A stretch of DNA of 64,000 nucleotides from JACKAQ01 sp965227145 (GTDB lineage Bacteria; Calditrichota; Calditrichia; RBG-13-44-9; J075). Shown piece by piece: positions 28,900 through 37,652 of the stretch. The number at the start of each line of letters is the position of its first letter. Within the stretch, counting starts at the first letter, position 1. The DNA lies in assembly GCA_965227145.1 (NCBI GenBank), contig OZ245730.1, forward strand, positions 5,766,001-5,830,000, in the 5' to 3' direction. Made by a program: the position numbers and the translations under genes. The notes below the pieces were generated by a model that was not told where the DNA came from, did not search any database, and worked only from the letters and a program-made list of their open reading frames with translations.

Positions 28900-28926
28900 G
28901 TCATTCCTGCGCAGGCAGGAATCTCC
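28900..28926. repeat. REP-like palindrome, copy 1
   Basis: GTCATTCCTGC, then GCAGGCAGGAATCTCC: an imperfect palindrome centred on TGCGCAGGCA. Copies at 30781-30804 and 63732-63757. Confidence 0.65.
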
Positions 28927-29135
28927 ATCGGCAACCGCCATCAAACCTGTGGTGAAATATTCACACCTGTGGTTCCGCTTCACGAAAATCAATCATAAAA
29001 CCGTTTCGGAACAGAGTTGTAAATAACTGATAAATATGAATTTGCGTAAAAGAAAATTTATTGGCACAATTTCTGAATTATCCATCTGCGAAGGCAAAGA
29101 AATTTTGGGTTGAGAAACAATAAAGGAGAAACACA

Positions 29136-30587
29136 ATGACACACAACCACACACTTCGCAAATGGATAGCCGTGCTGCTCGGCGGATTGCTGTTTTGGGC
29201 AAGTGGCTGCGATGAAGCGGCAACCGATCCGAATCCCGCCACCGGCGATCTGGAATTGAGCGCCGCGGCGCAGGGCGTTGCCGTCACCGGATGGCAAACG
29301 GTTAACAATTTGAAAACGCAGCAGCAATTTGGCGATCTGGTTAGCGGTTCCGGCGATATCATCACCGACGAAGCCGGGATGATCAGCAGCAGCGCGGAAA
29401 TGCGCCGCGAAACCGCCCGCGTTGCCCGCGTTTATCAATTCGCACAGCAAGCCGGCAGCCTTGCCAAAACCACCGCAGACAGCCTCATTTGGTCGGAAGA
29501 ATGGGACGATCCGATTTCCGGCACAGCCGGTCGCCGCGCGCTGATTTACGACGACGAAACCGGCATCGGTCGCATTTACGAAGTGATTTACAAATTCCCG
29601 GCGCAGTTGCAATTGCGATACGATTCAACGGAGATTCGCATCGATCTGAACACAACACTGCTCGATTCAACCGATGACAAACTATTGCAAATCAACAAAT
29701 TGAGTGAATTCCGCGAAGGCTTCCCGGTACAAAAAGTAACCGGCGAAGGCATCGTTACGGATTGGAGCGGCAGCAACGAAATCACCGGCGCAATCGTCAC
29801 GAATATCGTCGAATACGGCGATCAGCGAAATCTGGAAAAATTGACTCAGGTCGCGGAATTTAATCCGGACGGCAGCGGCGCAGTTTCGGAAACGTTCGAC
29901 TTTCGCGATAACACGAGCACCCAAAAAAGCGTCACGTTCAATGCGGATCACACCGGCACGTTTTCGGAAACCTGGCGCAACGGCACCACCGTCAACGGCA
30001 CGTTCGACGATTTTGCGGACGACAATCACGCTGCGCTGACCCGCAACATCGATTTCGCCAATCATCCGTGGCTGGACAAAATGACCGATCGCGCCGAATA
30101 CACGCTTGATCCGGCCGATTCCAGCAGCGACGGCACGGTTGCGCGGCTGCTCTATTTTTTGAACGGTAATCTGGACTCGATGGAAGTGCAGGCGCATCGC
30201 GAATTCGACGGCGCGTATTGGACGGAATCGCTGCAAATCCAGACTGCGAACGACGGTGCCACCAATTTCACTGTCATTGAAAAAGATAATTTCGATGAAT
30301 TCGACGGCGAGCATTTCAGTCCGGACGGTTATTACGTGCAGTTTAACGGCATCGATTACGACAACGGCAGCGGCGAGTTGTGGCTGAGCGTTTACGCCTC
30401 CAAAACCGCGTTTGACAACGGCGAACCGCCAATTCTTTCCGCGCACTACATTTACAATCCGGACGGCAGCGGCACCGGAACCATCACCGAAAACGGCGGC
30501 ACATACAACGTGAAATTCGACGCCAACGGCAAAATCGAAGTAGTGGATTCCGACGGCAGATCCGTCGCGCTGAACGGTTTTAATTGA
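29136..30587 (+). CDS. Lipoprotein with repeated NPDGSG-type beta strands
   Basis: 483 residues. The signal peptide ends in a lipobox LFWASGC (C25), so it is predicted to be lipid-anchored. The body is acidic and polar with recurring motifs (FNPDGSGAVSETFDF, FNADHTGTFSETW, YNPDGSGTGTI) that read like alternating strands of a beta-helix or MORN-like sheet. No enzyme motif seen. It follows the large secreted protein but has its own ribosome site (AAAGGAG) and a terminator downstream. Function unknown. Confidence 0.78.
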   Translation: MTHNHTLRKWIAVLLGGLLFWASGCDEAATDPNPATGDLELSAAAQGVAVTGWQTVNNLKTQQQFGDLVSGSGDIITDEAGMISSSAEMRRETARVARVYQFAQQAGSLAKTTADSLIWSEEWDDPISGTAGRRALIYDDETGIGRIYEVIYKFPAQLQLRYDSTEIRIDLNTTLLDSTDDKLLQINKLSEFREGFPVQKVTGEGIVTDWSGSNEITGAIVTNIVEYGDQRNLEKLTQVAEFNPDGSGAVSETFDFRDNTSTQKSVTFNADHTGTFSETWRNGTTVNGTFDDFADDNHAALTRNIDFANHPWLDKMTDRAEYTLDPADSSSDGTVARLLYFLNGNLDSMEVQAHREFDGAYWTESLQIQTANDGATNFTVIEKDNFDEFDGEHFSPDGYYVQFNGIDYDNGSGELWLSVYASKTAFDNGEPPILSAHYIYNPDGSGTGTITENGGTYNVKFDANGKIEVVDSDGRSVALNGFN

Positions 30588-30640
30588 TCGGGCGAACGAC
30601 AATTGCCCCATGATATTTTTCGAATAAATTGTTAACAAAA

Positions 30641-30672
30641 GGGCGAGCGTTTGCTCGCCCCTGCATTTTTTC
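30641..30672 (+). terminator. Intrinsic terminator after the lipoprotein gene
   Basis: GGGCGAGC, loop GTTT, GCTCGCCC, then CTGCATTTTTT. The same hairpin word is common as a dispersed repeat in environmental genomes, so it may be both. Confidence 0.7.
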
Positions 30673-30740
30673 TTGGATAGATTGGTCACCGATCCTAAAT
30701 TCAGGCTGAATAATCACATAGCCGCAGAAATTATCGGGAG

Positions 30741-30804
30741 ACCCCTGCATTCGCAGGGGTGACAGCGCCAAATCGGTTTTGTCATTCCAGCGAAGGCAGG
30801 AATC
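30741..30804. repeat. Hairpin ACCCCTGC/GCAGGGGT and REP-like palindrome copy 2
   Basis: ACCCCTGC-ATTC-GCAGGGGT at 30741-30760, then GTCATTCCAGCGAAGGCAGG at 30781-30800. The latter diverges slightly from copies 1 and 3. Confidence 0.6.
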
Positions 30805-30853
30805 ACCTGATAAAAACGAGAAACCTGCGGTTAAAATTTCGACCCGTAAATCA

Positions 30854-32170
30854 ATGAAAAACAACATCCGACATATCCTCATTTTCCTGATTGCGGTTGC
30901 CGCGTTGCAACCGCTGTTCGGACAACAAACGCTGACCGTTGAATTGCTGGAAATCACCGGGAACAGCAAAACGCGCGAACAGGTTATCCGTAATTATCTC
31001 ACCATTCGCGAAAACCAACCGGTCACCCGCGAACAGCTTTCCGCAGACGAAGCGCGGTTGCGCAGCACCAATTTTTTTAAGGAAGTGCAAATTACCATTA
31101 TGCCCGGCAGCGAAAAAGGGCTGGCAAAAGTGGTCGTGACCGTCAGCGAGCGAAAATGGCCGTTTTTCCAGTTCAAAAGCGGATTTAACGAGCTGGACGG
31201 TTGGTATATCAGCCCGGTCGGGCTGCGGTTCGACAACATTTTGGGACGCGGCAACGTGTTCGGCTGGGAGTTGATCATCGGCGATCGCGTGGCCGGCGCA
31301 CGGCTGGCATATGTTCGCCCGTTTTTGTTCGGCTCTGAATATGATCTCGGCGTACAGATTTTCGGCTACAACCGTGAATTTTTGCATTTTCAGCCGGACG
31401 AACGGCTGCGCCAGCAGGTTCGCGATGCCGGATTCAAGCTGCAAATCAGCGGAAATAGCGGATTGGCGAAATATTTTTCAGCCGCGATTGTCGGGCAAAA
31501 CGTGGTGCCGGACACTTTTCTCACCCGCGAAAGAAACGGCGACGATCGGTTCAACGTGCCCGCATTTTTGCAGCAGCCGGTGGACACCCAAAAAATCGGG
31601 CGCTTCATTTTGGCGTTCACGGTTGATACGCGCGACCAGAAAATCCACCCGCTTTCCGGCTGGTGGGGCAGCGCGGTGCTCGATCAGGCGACAAAGGAAC
31701 TCGGGAGTTTCGCCAGTTTTTATCGCTTTACGGTGGACGTGCGGCGCTACCAACCGCTCTGGAAAAAGCTCACCGGCGCGGCGCGAATTCGTTGGGGAAC
31801 GGTCAGCAAGAGCGCACCGTTTTACGAAAAATTTTATCTCGGCGGACCCAATTCGTTGCGCGGTTACGCCGATCGCAGTTTGACGCCGCCCGGCTACGCC
31901 GCAGAAATCGCCCAAAGCAGCATGGAATTGCGCTTCCCGCTATCGCGCCGATTGAAATATGACCGCTTCACCGGCGTGCTCTTTTTCGATGCCGGCTACG
32001 CCTGGAATGATCCCGAAACACTTGATTTTTCTAAATTTAAAAGCGGCATCGGTTGGGGATTGCGGCTGCGCCTCCCGATCGTCGGGTTGCTCCGCACCGA
32101 TTTCGCCTATCCGCTCGACGGCGACAACCGCGAAATGCGCGTGCATGTTTCGCTGGGACATACGTTTTAA
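30854..32170 (+). CDS. Omp85/BamA-family outer membrane protein with one POTRA domain
   Basis: 438 residues. A signal peptide (about 1-23, ending LFGQQ), one POTRA domain (about 26-100, VELLEITGNSKTREQVIRNYLTI) and a C-terminal beta-barrel. The family motif of loop 6 is seen as FYLGGPNSLRGYADRSL. BamA itself has five POTRAs, so this is a short paralogue, perhaps handling one class of outer-membrane protein or lipid. The start at 30854 is chosen because the upstream extension is encoded by a dispersed repeat. No clear Shine-Dalgarno. It is followed by DUF4390 and a two-component pair on the same strand. Confidence 0.82.
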   Translation: MKNNIRHILIFLIAVAALQPLFGQQTLTVELLEITGNSKTREQVIRNYLTIRENQPVTREQLSADEARLRSTNFFKEVQITIMPGSEKGLAKVVVTVSERKWPFFQFKSGFNELDGWYISPVGLRFDNILGRGNVFGWELIIGDRVAGARLAYVRPFLFGSEYDLGVQIFGYNREFLHFQPDERLRQQVRDAGFKLQISGNSGLAKYFSAAIVGQNVVPDTFLTRERNGDDRFNVPAFLQQPVDTQKIGRFILAFTVDTRDQKIHPLSGWWGSAVLDQATKELGSFASFYRFTVDVRRYQPLWKKLTGAARIRWGTVSKSAPFYEKFYLGGPNSLRGYADRSLTPPGYAAEIAQSSMELRFPLSRRLKYDRFTGVLFFDAGYAWNDPETLDFSKFKSGIGWGLRLRLPIVGLLRTDFAYPLDGDNREMRVHVSLGHTF

Positions 32171-32215
32171 AGTGAAAAAGATGAAGTGAAAAGGATAAAG
32201 TGTAGTGTGAAAAGC
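32171..32215. repeat. GGATAAA-type simple repeat
   Basis: A purine-rich stretch with AAGTGAAAAAGATGAAGTG and AAAGGATAAAGTG words. Related sequences occur at 45155-45180, 46764-46797 (reverse) and 63672-63711. Confidence 0.5.
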
Positions 32216-32281
32216 GATGTGAAACAGCTGATCGCTCATTACCCCATTCACTTATTCACTAATAAAAAAACCGGACGTAAT

Positions 32282-32944
32282 TTGAACCATCGCTATCGAA
32301 ACATATTCTGGCTGATCGCATTTTGCCTGCTGTTTTTCGGGAAAATGCCGGCGCAGCAATTACCGCAAATCGATAAAATACAGTTGTTTGCGGAAAACGA
32401 TTCGCTGCACTGCCGATACGCCATTTCCGATCTGTTCGCCGGGAACACCCGCCAAACGCTGCTGTCCGGTTTGCCGGTGCTCGTCCAGTTGCGCTGGCAG
32501 TTGCTCGATGAAAACGATCGTACGATCACCCAAATTATCCAAAAATTTCAGTTGAAATATGACATCTGGGAAGATCAATTTTTTGAAGAATCACCCAACG
32601 GAAAAAGCCAATTTGCCAGCATCGGGGCGCTGGAAAACGCCTGGCTGTCGCCGGAACCGCAGTTGATTCTCGCCGGAAATTTGCCGGACGCCGATTCCAA
32701 ACTGCGAATTTCGCTGGACGTGAACGTGATTTTGCTCAGCCGCACGCAAGGTCAGCAGCTCAAAAACTGGATTTTTAACGCCAACGAAACCGAAGAATCG
32801 CTGCCCGGCGCCAATCGCGACACCGGTTTCACGCTCGATTTGAACCGCCTCTTTTCCCTCTTTTTCAGCCGCTCGGATGTTATCGAGCAGGTCAGCGCCC
32901 GAAAAATGTCGCCCGATTTCACCCTCAACGAACTTCGCCGATGA
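32282..32944 (+). CDS. DUF4390 family exported protein
   Basis: 220 residues with the TTG start at 32282 (GGA six bases before); a longer frame from 32186 exists but its first 32 codons read through a simple repeat. A signal peptide (WLIAFCLLFFGKMPAQQ) is followed by a beta-rich domain. Small exported proteins of DUF4390 sit directly before NtrY-like kinases in many bacteria, as here, and may form part of the sensing apparatus. Its stop overlaps the kinase start in ATGA. Molecular function unknown. Confidence 0.72.
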   Translation: MNHRYRNIFWLIAFCLLFFGKMPAQQLPQIDKIQLFAENDSLHCRYAISDLFAGNTRQTLLSGLPVLVQLRWQLLDENDRTITQIIQKFQLKYDIWEDQFFEESPNGKSQFASIGALENAWLSPEPQLILAGNLPDADSKLRISLDVNVILLSRTQGQQLKNWIFNANETEESLPGANRDTGFTLDLNRLFSLFFSRSDVIEQVSARKMSPDFTLNELRR

Positions 32945-34422
32945 AAACCATTCGTGCCAAATTGTTGCTTCTGTTGCTGGCGGTGGTGCTGCTGCCGTTT
33001 GTGCCCATCGTCTGGCTGGTGAACGATCTGGTGCATCACAGTTACAATGTGGGCGTCAATCCGCAGGTGGCGGCGGCGCTGGAAAGCGGCGTTGGTTATT
33101 CGCGGGAGCTGTATCAACAATATAAACAACAGCTTGCAACTCAGCTATCCGGTATTGAAATTGATTCAACATCGCCAAAATTGCCGGAAAATTCGTCGCC
33201 GTGGCGATTCACATCGGTGCAAATTTTCGATGAAAATATGGCGCGGCAATCCGCTGTGTTTCGTGATTCCACTGTAATTCCAGCAATCGATGCGAGCCAT
33301 TTTGCCCAGCTCCGCGACAGTGAATCAGCGCAAATAATTTTCACGGATCGCGAAGCAAACGCGTTCATCGCGATGGAAAAACGCGGGCGTCAATTCGTTG
33401 CGCTCACCGCCGCGCTCGATGAATCGTTTCTCAAAAAATCCGGGCAAAGTTTGCAGATATATCAATTGTATCGCACGCTGTCGCTGTCGCCTGCGTTTAT
33501 CCCCACACGCTTTTTGCTGGCGTTTTTGCTGCTCAGTGCGGTGATCATCGCCGGAACCGTTGGCGTTGCCTACTGGCTGTCGCGGCGTATTTCCGAACCC
33601 ATCGCCGATCTGGTGAAAGGCACGCAGGAAATCGGGCGTGGTAATCTCGATTACCAAATTCCACAGCGCAGCACCGATGAACTCGGCGAACTCGTGCAAT
33701 ATTTCAATCGCATGAGCGGTGAACTGAAAGAGTACCAGCAGCGAACGATTTATCTGGAAAAAATGGCCGCGTGGCAGGAAATCGCCCGGCGACTGGCGCA
33801 CGAAATCAAAAACCCGCTCACGCCCATTCAACTCACCATTCAGGAAATGGTCGATCAATACGACGGCAGCGATCCCGAATATGCGCAACTGCTGCGGGAA
33901 TGCCACGGCATCATCGGCGAGGAGATCGAAAATTTGCGGCGGCTGGTGCGGGAATTTTCGGATTTCGGGCGAATGCCGGAGCCAAATTTCAGCGAAACCA
34001 ACCTCAATTTGCTGATCAGCGACGTTGTAAAATTGTATCCGCATCACACAATATTGTTGGATTTGTCGCCGGAAATTCCACCGCTGCAACTCGACGAAGA
34101 CCGCATTCGCCGGGTGCTGATCAATCTGATCGAAAACGCTATTCAGTCAGGCGCAGGTGAAAATCCGGTGGAAATTTTCACTGCCAAAACGAATGATTTT
34201 ATTGAGCTTACCGTTCGCGATCACGGCGGCGGCATTCCCGAAAAAATTCGCGAAAAAATTTTCGAGCCGTATTTTACTACCAAAAAATCCGGTGTGGGAT
34301 TGGGTTTGGCCATCACCCGAAAAATGGTCGAGGAACACGGCGGCGCTATCCACGTCGATTCCAAACCGGGCAAGGGTACAACGTTCACTATTCGGTTACC
34401 AATACAACATTCAAACATGTAA
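32941..34422 (+). CDS. NtrY-like membrane sensor histidine kinase
   Basis: 493 residues. Two membrane helices (about 7-27 and 190-213) flank a periplasmic sensor domain; then HAMP (214-268), HisKA with H287 in RLAHEIKNPLTPIQLT, and HATPase with NLIENAIQSG, DHGGGIPEKI and GVGLGLAITRKM. The HEIKNPLTPIQLT wording is typical of the NtrY group. It is translationally coupled to the DUF4390 gene and 50 bases before an NtrC-type regulator, its likely partner. Signal unknown; an envelope role would fit the preceding Omp85 gene. Confidence 0.9.
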   Translation: MKTIRAKLLLLLLAVVLLPFVPIVWLVNDLVHHSYNVGVNPQVAAALESGVGYSRELYQQYKQQLATQLSGIEIDSTSPKLPENSSPWRFTSVQIFDENMARQSAVFRDSTVIPAIDASHFAQLRDSESAQIIFTDREANAFIAMEKRGRQFVALTAALDESFLKKSGQSLQIYQLYRTLSLSPAFIPTRFLLAFLLLSAVIIAGTVGVAYWLSRRISEPIADLVKGTQEIGRGNLDYQIPQRSTDELGELVQYFNRMSGELKEYQQRTIYLEKMAAWQEIARRLAHEIKNPLTPIQLTIQEMVDQYDGSDPEYAQLLRECHGIIGEEIENLRRLVREFSDFGRMPEPNFSETNLNLLISDVVKLYPHHTILLDLSPEIPPLQLDEDRIRRVLINLIENAIQSGAGENPVEIFTAKTNDFIELTVRDHGGGIPEKIREKIFEPYFTTKKSGVGLGLAITRKMVEEHGGAIHVDSKPGKGTTFTIRLPIQHSNM

Positions 34423-34472
34423 AAAAAGTATTCGTTATTTGGCAGTAATCGAAACAAACATTAGCTTTCATT

Positions 34473-35825
34473 ATGAAAAATCTGACCGTCTGCGTCGTTG
34501 ACGACGAAAAAAACATCCGCCGCTCGTTTGAGCTGATTTTGGGCAATCGCGTGAAATCGCTGCAGGTGTTCGAATCCGGTGAGGCGTTGCTGGACGCGTT
34601 GCCGGGCGAAACGGTTGACGTGCTGTTTCTCGATGTGCAACTGCCGGGCATCGACGGGATTGAAACGCTGAAACGGCTGAAAGAATTCTCGCCAGCCACC
34701 GAAGTGGTGATGATTTCCGGGCACGCCACGCTCAGCACCGCAGTGGACGCCACTCGCGCCGGCGCGTATGATTTTCTGGAAAAACCTCTCCAAAAAGAGA
34801 AAATTGTGCTCACGCTGGAGCACCTCGCCGAACGGCGCTCGCTGAAGCAGCGGTTTGCCGATTTGCAATCGGCGATTTCCGTGGAAAACCGCATCATTGG
34901 CGAATCACCGGCAATTCTCTCCGTTTTGCAAAAAGTGAAAAAAATCGCGCCGACAGACAGCAAAGTGCTCATCACCGGTGAAAGCGGCGTCGGCAAAGAG
35001 CTGGTGGCGTTCGCCATTCATCAAAACAGCGTGCGCGCAAAACAACCGTTTGTGAAAATGAACTGCGCCGCCATTCCGGAAGATCTGATCGAAAGCGAAC
35101 TCTTCGGCAGCGAAAAAGGCGCGTTCACCGGCGCAACCGAACGCCGCGACGGAAAATTTACACAGGCGAATGGCGGCACGTTATTTTTAGATGAAGTCGG
35201 CGATATGAGTCTGCGCGTGCAAACAAAGGTATTGCGTGTGTTACAGGATGGCGATTTCCAGCGTGTCGGCGGAAAAGAAGCACTGCGCGCAGATGTGCGG
35301 GTGGTTGCCGCAACCAATCGCGATTTGGCGGAAATGGTCAAATCCGGCGATTTCCGGGAAGATCTGTTTTTCCGGCTGAACGTGCTGCCGATTACTGTGC
35401 CGCCGCTGCGAGATCGCCGGGAAGATATTCCGCTGATGGTTGAGCATTTTGCCCGGGAAATTTGCCAACGCAACGATCGAAAAACGCCGCAATTTGACCC
35501 GGCGGTAATGCGCCAGTTGCAACAGTATCGCTGGACGGGCAACGTTCGCGAGCTGCACAATTTGGTGGAGCGGTTGATAATTCTCGCCGAAGGCGACCGG
35601 ATTACCGTTGCGGATTTGCCGGAATATCTGAACGCAACCGCAAATCCGGCGGATGCAATTGCGCCGGGCAGCAAATCGCTGGCGGAGGTTCGCGAAATCG
35701 CCGAACGGCGCTACATCGAGCGCTGCCTCGCGGAAACGGACGGCAACGTGACGCAGGCAGCAAAATTGTTGGGAATGGAACGCACCAATCTCCACAAAAA
35801 AATGAAATCGCTGGGCATTCAGTAG
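34473..35825 (+). CDS. NtrC-family sigma54-dependent response regulator
   Basis: 450 residues. Receiver (1-120, phospho-acceptor D54 in LFLDVQLPGID), AAA+ domain with Walker A GESGVGKE, the sigma54-contact loop GAFTGA and Walker B GTLFLDEVGD, and a C-terminal Fis-type helix-turn-helix (about 405-447, NVTQAAKLLGMERTNLHKKM). It activates sigma54 promoters on phosphorylation by the neighbouring kinase. No GG-N10-GC sigma54 promoter was found in this operon by eye. No clear ribosome site upstream. Confidence 0.92.
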   Translation: MKNLTVCVVDDEKNIRRSFELILGNRVKSLQVFESGEALLDALPGETVDVLFLDVQLPGIDGIETLKRLKEFSPATEVVMISGHATLSTAVDATRAGAYDFLEKPLQKEKIVLTLEHLAERRSLKQRFADLQSAISVENRIIGESPAILSVLQKVKKIAPTDSKVLITGESGVGKELVAFAIHQNSVRAKQPFVKMNCAAIPEDLIESELFGSEKGAFTGATERRDGKFTQANGGTLFLDEVGDMSLRVQTKVLRVLQDGDFQRVGGKEALRADVRVVAATNRDLAEMVKSGDFREDLFFRLNVLPITVPPLRDRREDIPLMVEHFAREICQRNDRKTPQFDPAVMRQLQQYRWTGNVRELHNLVERLIILAEGDRITVADLPEYLNATANPADAIAPGSKSLAEVREIAERRYIERCLAETDGNVTQAAKLLGMERTNLHKKMKSLGIQ

Positions 35826-35859
35826 CCCGTTTGCCGGATAAAATCAACAAATTTGCAGC

Positions 35860-35888
35860 TTGACAATCCTGATTCAATTCAAGATATT
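35860..35888 (+). promoter_or_regulatory. Predicted sigma70 promoter of the ECF sigma gene
   Basis: TTGACA (35860-35865), 17 bases, GATATT (35883-35888). Start of transcription would fall about 25 bases before the ATG. The -35 is a perfect match; the -10 is partial. Confidence 0.55.
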
Positions 35889-35918
35889 AGGCATTATCAA
35901 GTGAAACTCAGGAAAATC

Positions 35919-36527
35919 ATGCCCCAAAATTTCGATACGGTGTCTGAAAAATTACAGTCTGCGACAGATGATGAACTGATCGAACGGTTGAAATCGGGGC
36001 AATCGCAGGCGTTGTCTGTGCTGTATGACCGCTACGCTTCCCAGCTTTACGGGCTCTCGCTAAAAATACTACAAAACCAATCGCTCGCTCAGGACGTAAT
36101 TCAAGAGGTGTTTCTGAGCATTTGGAAAAATGCCAAACAATTTGACCGCAAACGCGGTGCACCGATGGCCTGGATGACAATTTTGTGCCGGAACCGTTGC
36201 ATCGATATATTGCGATCGAAAGATACGCAAACCAAACGCAGCGCATTTTCGGCAGATGATGAAATCGGAAATCCGGCGCTGATCAGCGAAGTGGAAGAAA
36301 GTCCGCTGCATTTGGCGGATTTGTCCCAGTTGCAAAATACTGTCAAAACGGCGTTGGCGGCGTTGCCGGATGAGCAGCGGGATTTGCTGGAACTCGCGTA
36401 TTTTCAGGGGTTTTCGCAATCGGAAATCGCCAAAAAACGGGAGCTTCCGTTGGGAACCGTAAAAACCCGGATTCGCTCGGGCATGCTGCGGTTGAGAGAG
36501 ATTTTTACCCGTATCGGGATCGAGTAA
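35919..36527 (+). CDS. RNA polymerase ECF-type sigma-70 factor
   Basis: 202 residues. Region 2 (LYDRYASQLYGLSLKILQNQ ... DVIQEVFLSIWKNA) and region 4 (LPDEQRDLLELAYFQGFSQSEIAKKRELPLGTVKTRI) are both clear. The ATG at 35919 has AGGA five bases before; an earlier in-frame start would place the 5' end inside the promoter. It stands 3 bases before an RskA-type anti-sigma gene, so the pair is an ECF/anti-sigma switch, probably controlling the DUF4331 and TPR genes downstream. Confidence 0.92.
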   Translation: MPQNFDTVSEKLQSATDDELIERLKSGQSQALSVLYDRYASQLYGLSLKILQNQSLAQDVIQEVFLSIWKNAKQFDRKRGAPMAWMTILCRNRCIDILRSKDTQTKRSAFSADDEIGNPALISEVEESPLHLADLSQLQNTVKTALAALPDEQRDLLELAYFQGFSQSEIAKKRELPLGTVKTRIRSGMLRLREIFTRIGIE

Positions 36528-36530
36528 CTT

Positions 36531-37385
36531 ATGAAAATGGATAACGAAAAATTGCAAGAACTTGCTGCTGCGTATTCTTTGGGAATGTTGGAAGACGACG
36601 AGCGCGAAGTTTTCGAAAACCTGATTAAATCAGGCGATCCGGATGCGATTGCCCAATTGAAAGCCATGCAGGAAGTGGTGACAGTTTTGCCGATGGCAGC
36701 AGAACCGGTAGCGCCGCCGGCATTTTTGAAATCGAAAATTATGGCTGAAATTGAGGCGGAAGCCAAACCGGAAATCGCGGAAACTCCCGCAACGTCCTAT
36801 CGCGAAGATTCCCGTTTTGAAACGATAGTGGTGGAACAGCTCCGCGAAATGGCTGCCTTTTGGCGCCGCCTGACCTGGGGCGTGGCGATTGCCAGCCTGG
36901 TTATTATTGTTGGTGTGGGCATCTATTCCATAAAACTGAAACAGGACGTTCAGTATCTCGAAAAGCAGGTGGAAATCGGCGGAAACCTGATCAACAATCT
37001 GGAAACGGAGCTGAAACGCAAAAATGAATTTTTGACGATCGTGCAGGATGCCAGCGTAAAGGTGTTCGCGCTGAACGGATTGGAAGCCGCGCCGAAAGCT
37101 TCCGCAACCGTATTTTTATCGGCGGATGAGAAAAAAGCGGTGTTTTCCGCCCAAAATCTGGCTGATTTGGCGACCGGCAAAGATTACCAATTGTGGATGC
37201 TGAAAGGCAACCAACCGGTGGACGCCGGATTGCTGACCGCCGAAAACGGTCATTTTGTAGCCACATTTGCGGTCGAATTTTCACTGGATGAATTGAGCGC
37301 GTTTGCCGTAACCGTGGAGCCAAAAGGTGGCGTTCCCCAACCCACCGGCACAATGGTGCTGCTGGGAACCACTTCCGGCAGTTGA
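36531..37385 (+). CDS. RskA-type membrane anti-sigma factor
   Basis: 284 residues. An N-terminal cytoplasmic anti-sigma region (LAAAYSLGMLEDDEREVFE, about 9-28), a membrane helix (about 115-134) and an extracytoplasmic RskA domain (about 165-284, with KDYQLWMLKGNQPVDAGLL and FAVTVEPKGGVPQPTG). This architecture belongs to anti-sigma-K factors, which hold the ECF sigma factor until proteolysis. No zinc-binding HxxxCxxC motif is present, normal for the RskA group. Followed by an intrinsic terminator. Confidence 0.88.
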   Translation: MKMDNEKLQELAAAYSLGMLEDDEREVFENLIKSGDPDAIAQLKAMQEVVTVLPMAAEPVAPPAFLKSKIMAEIEAEAKPEIAETPATSYREDSRFETIVVEQLREMAAFWRRLTWGVAIASLVIIVGVGIYSIKLKQDVQYLEKQVEIGGNLINNLETELKRKNEFLTIVQDASVKVFALNGLEAAPKASATVFLSADEKKAVFSAQNLADLATGKDYQLWMLKGNQPVDAGLLTAENGHFVATFAVEFSLDELSAFAVTVEPKGGVPQPTGTMVLLGTTSGS

Positions 37386-37420
37386 TATTTTTTAATCGTA
37401 AACAATCGAAATTAATCATT

Positions 37421-37450
37421 TGAGGCGAACAGTTGTTCGCCTTTTTTATT
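37421..37450 (+). terminator. Intrinsic terminator after the anti-sigma gene
   Basis: GGCGAAC-AGTT-GTTCGCC followed by TTTTTT. It isolates the sigma/anti-sigma operon from the DUF4331 gene. Confidence 0.88.
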
Positions 37451-37652
37451 GAAGTTGATAAAATATTGACGATCGATAAATATTTGAAAATATGCGATTT
37501 GCAGACACTGTCTGGCTCTTTTTTTTTTAAAAAATCCCATTTTCTGAAATCCATTCACACACCTCGTTCGTAATTCAACTGCAACGATAAAACACAGCTT
37601 TAATGCGCATTGAAGCCTTTTTTCATAAACCAAATCTTATGATGGAGGCTAT

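Larger units (their letters stand above)
28720..29135. other. Intergenic region holding repeats and a terminator
   Basis: No gene in 416 bases. It carries a CTCTGTG-type repeat (28730-28800), an intrinsic terminator (28837-28872), a REP-like palindrome (28900-28926) and a leader ending in AAAGGAG before the lipoprotein gene. Confidence 0.6.
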
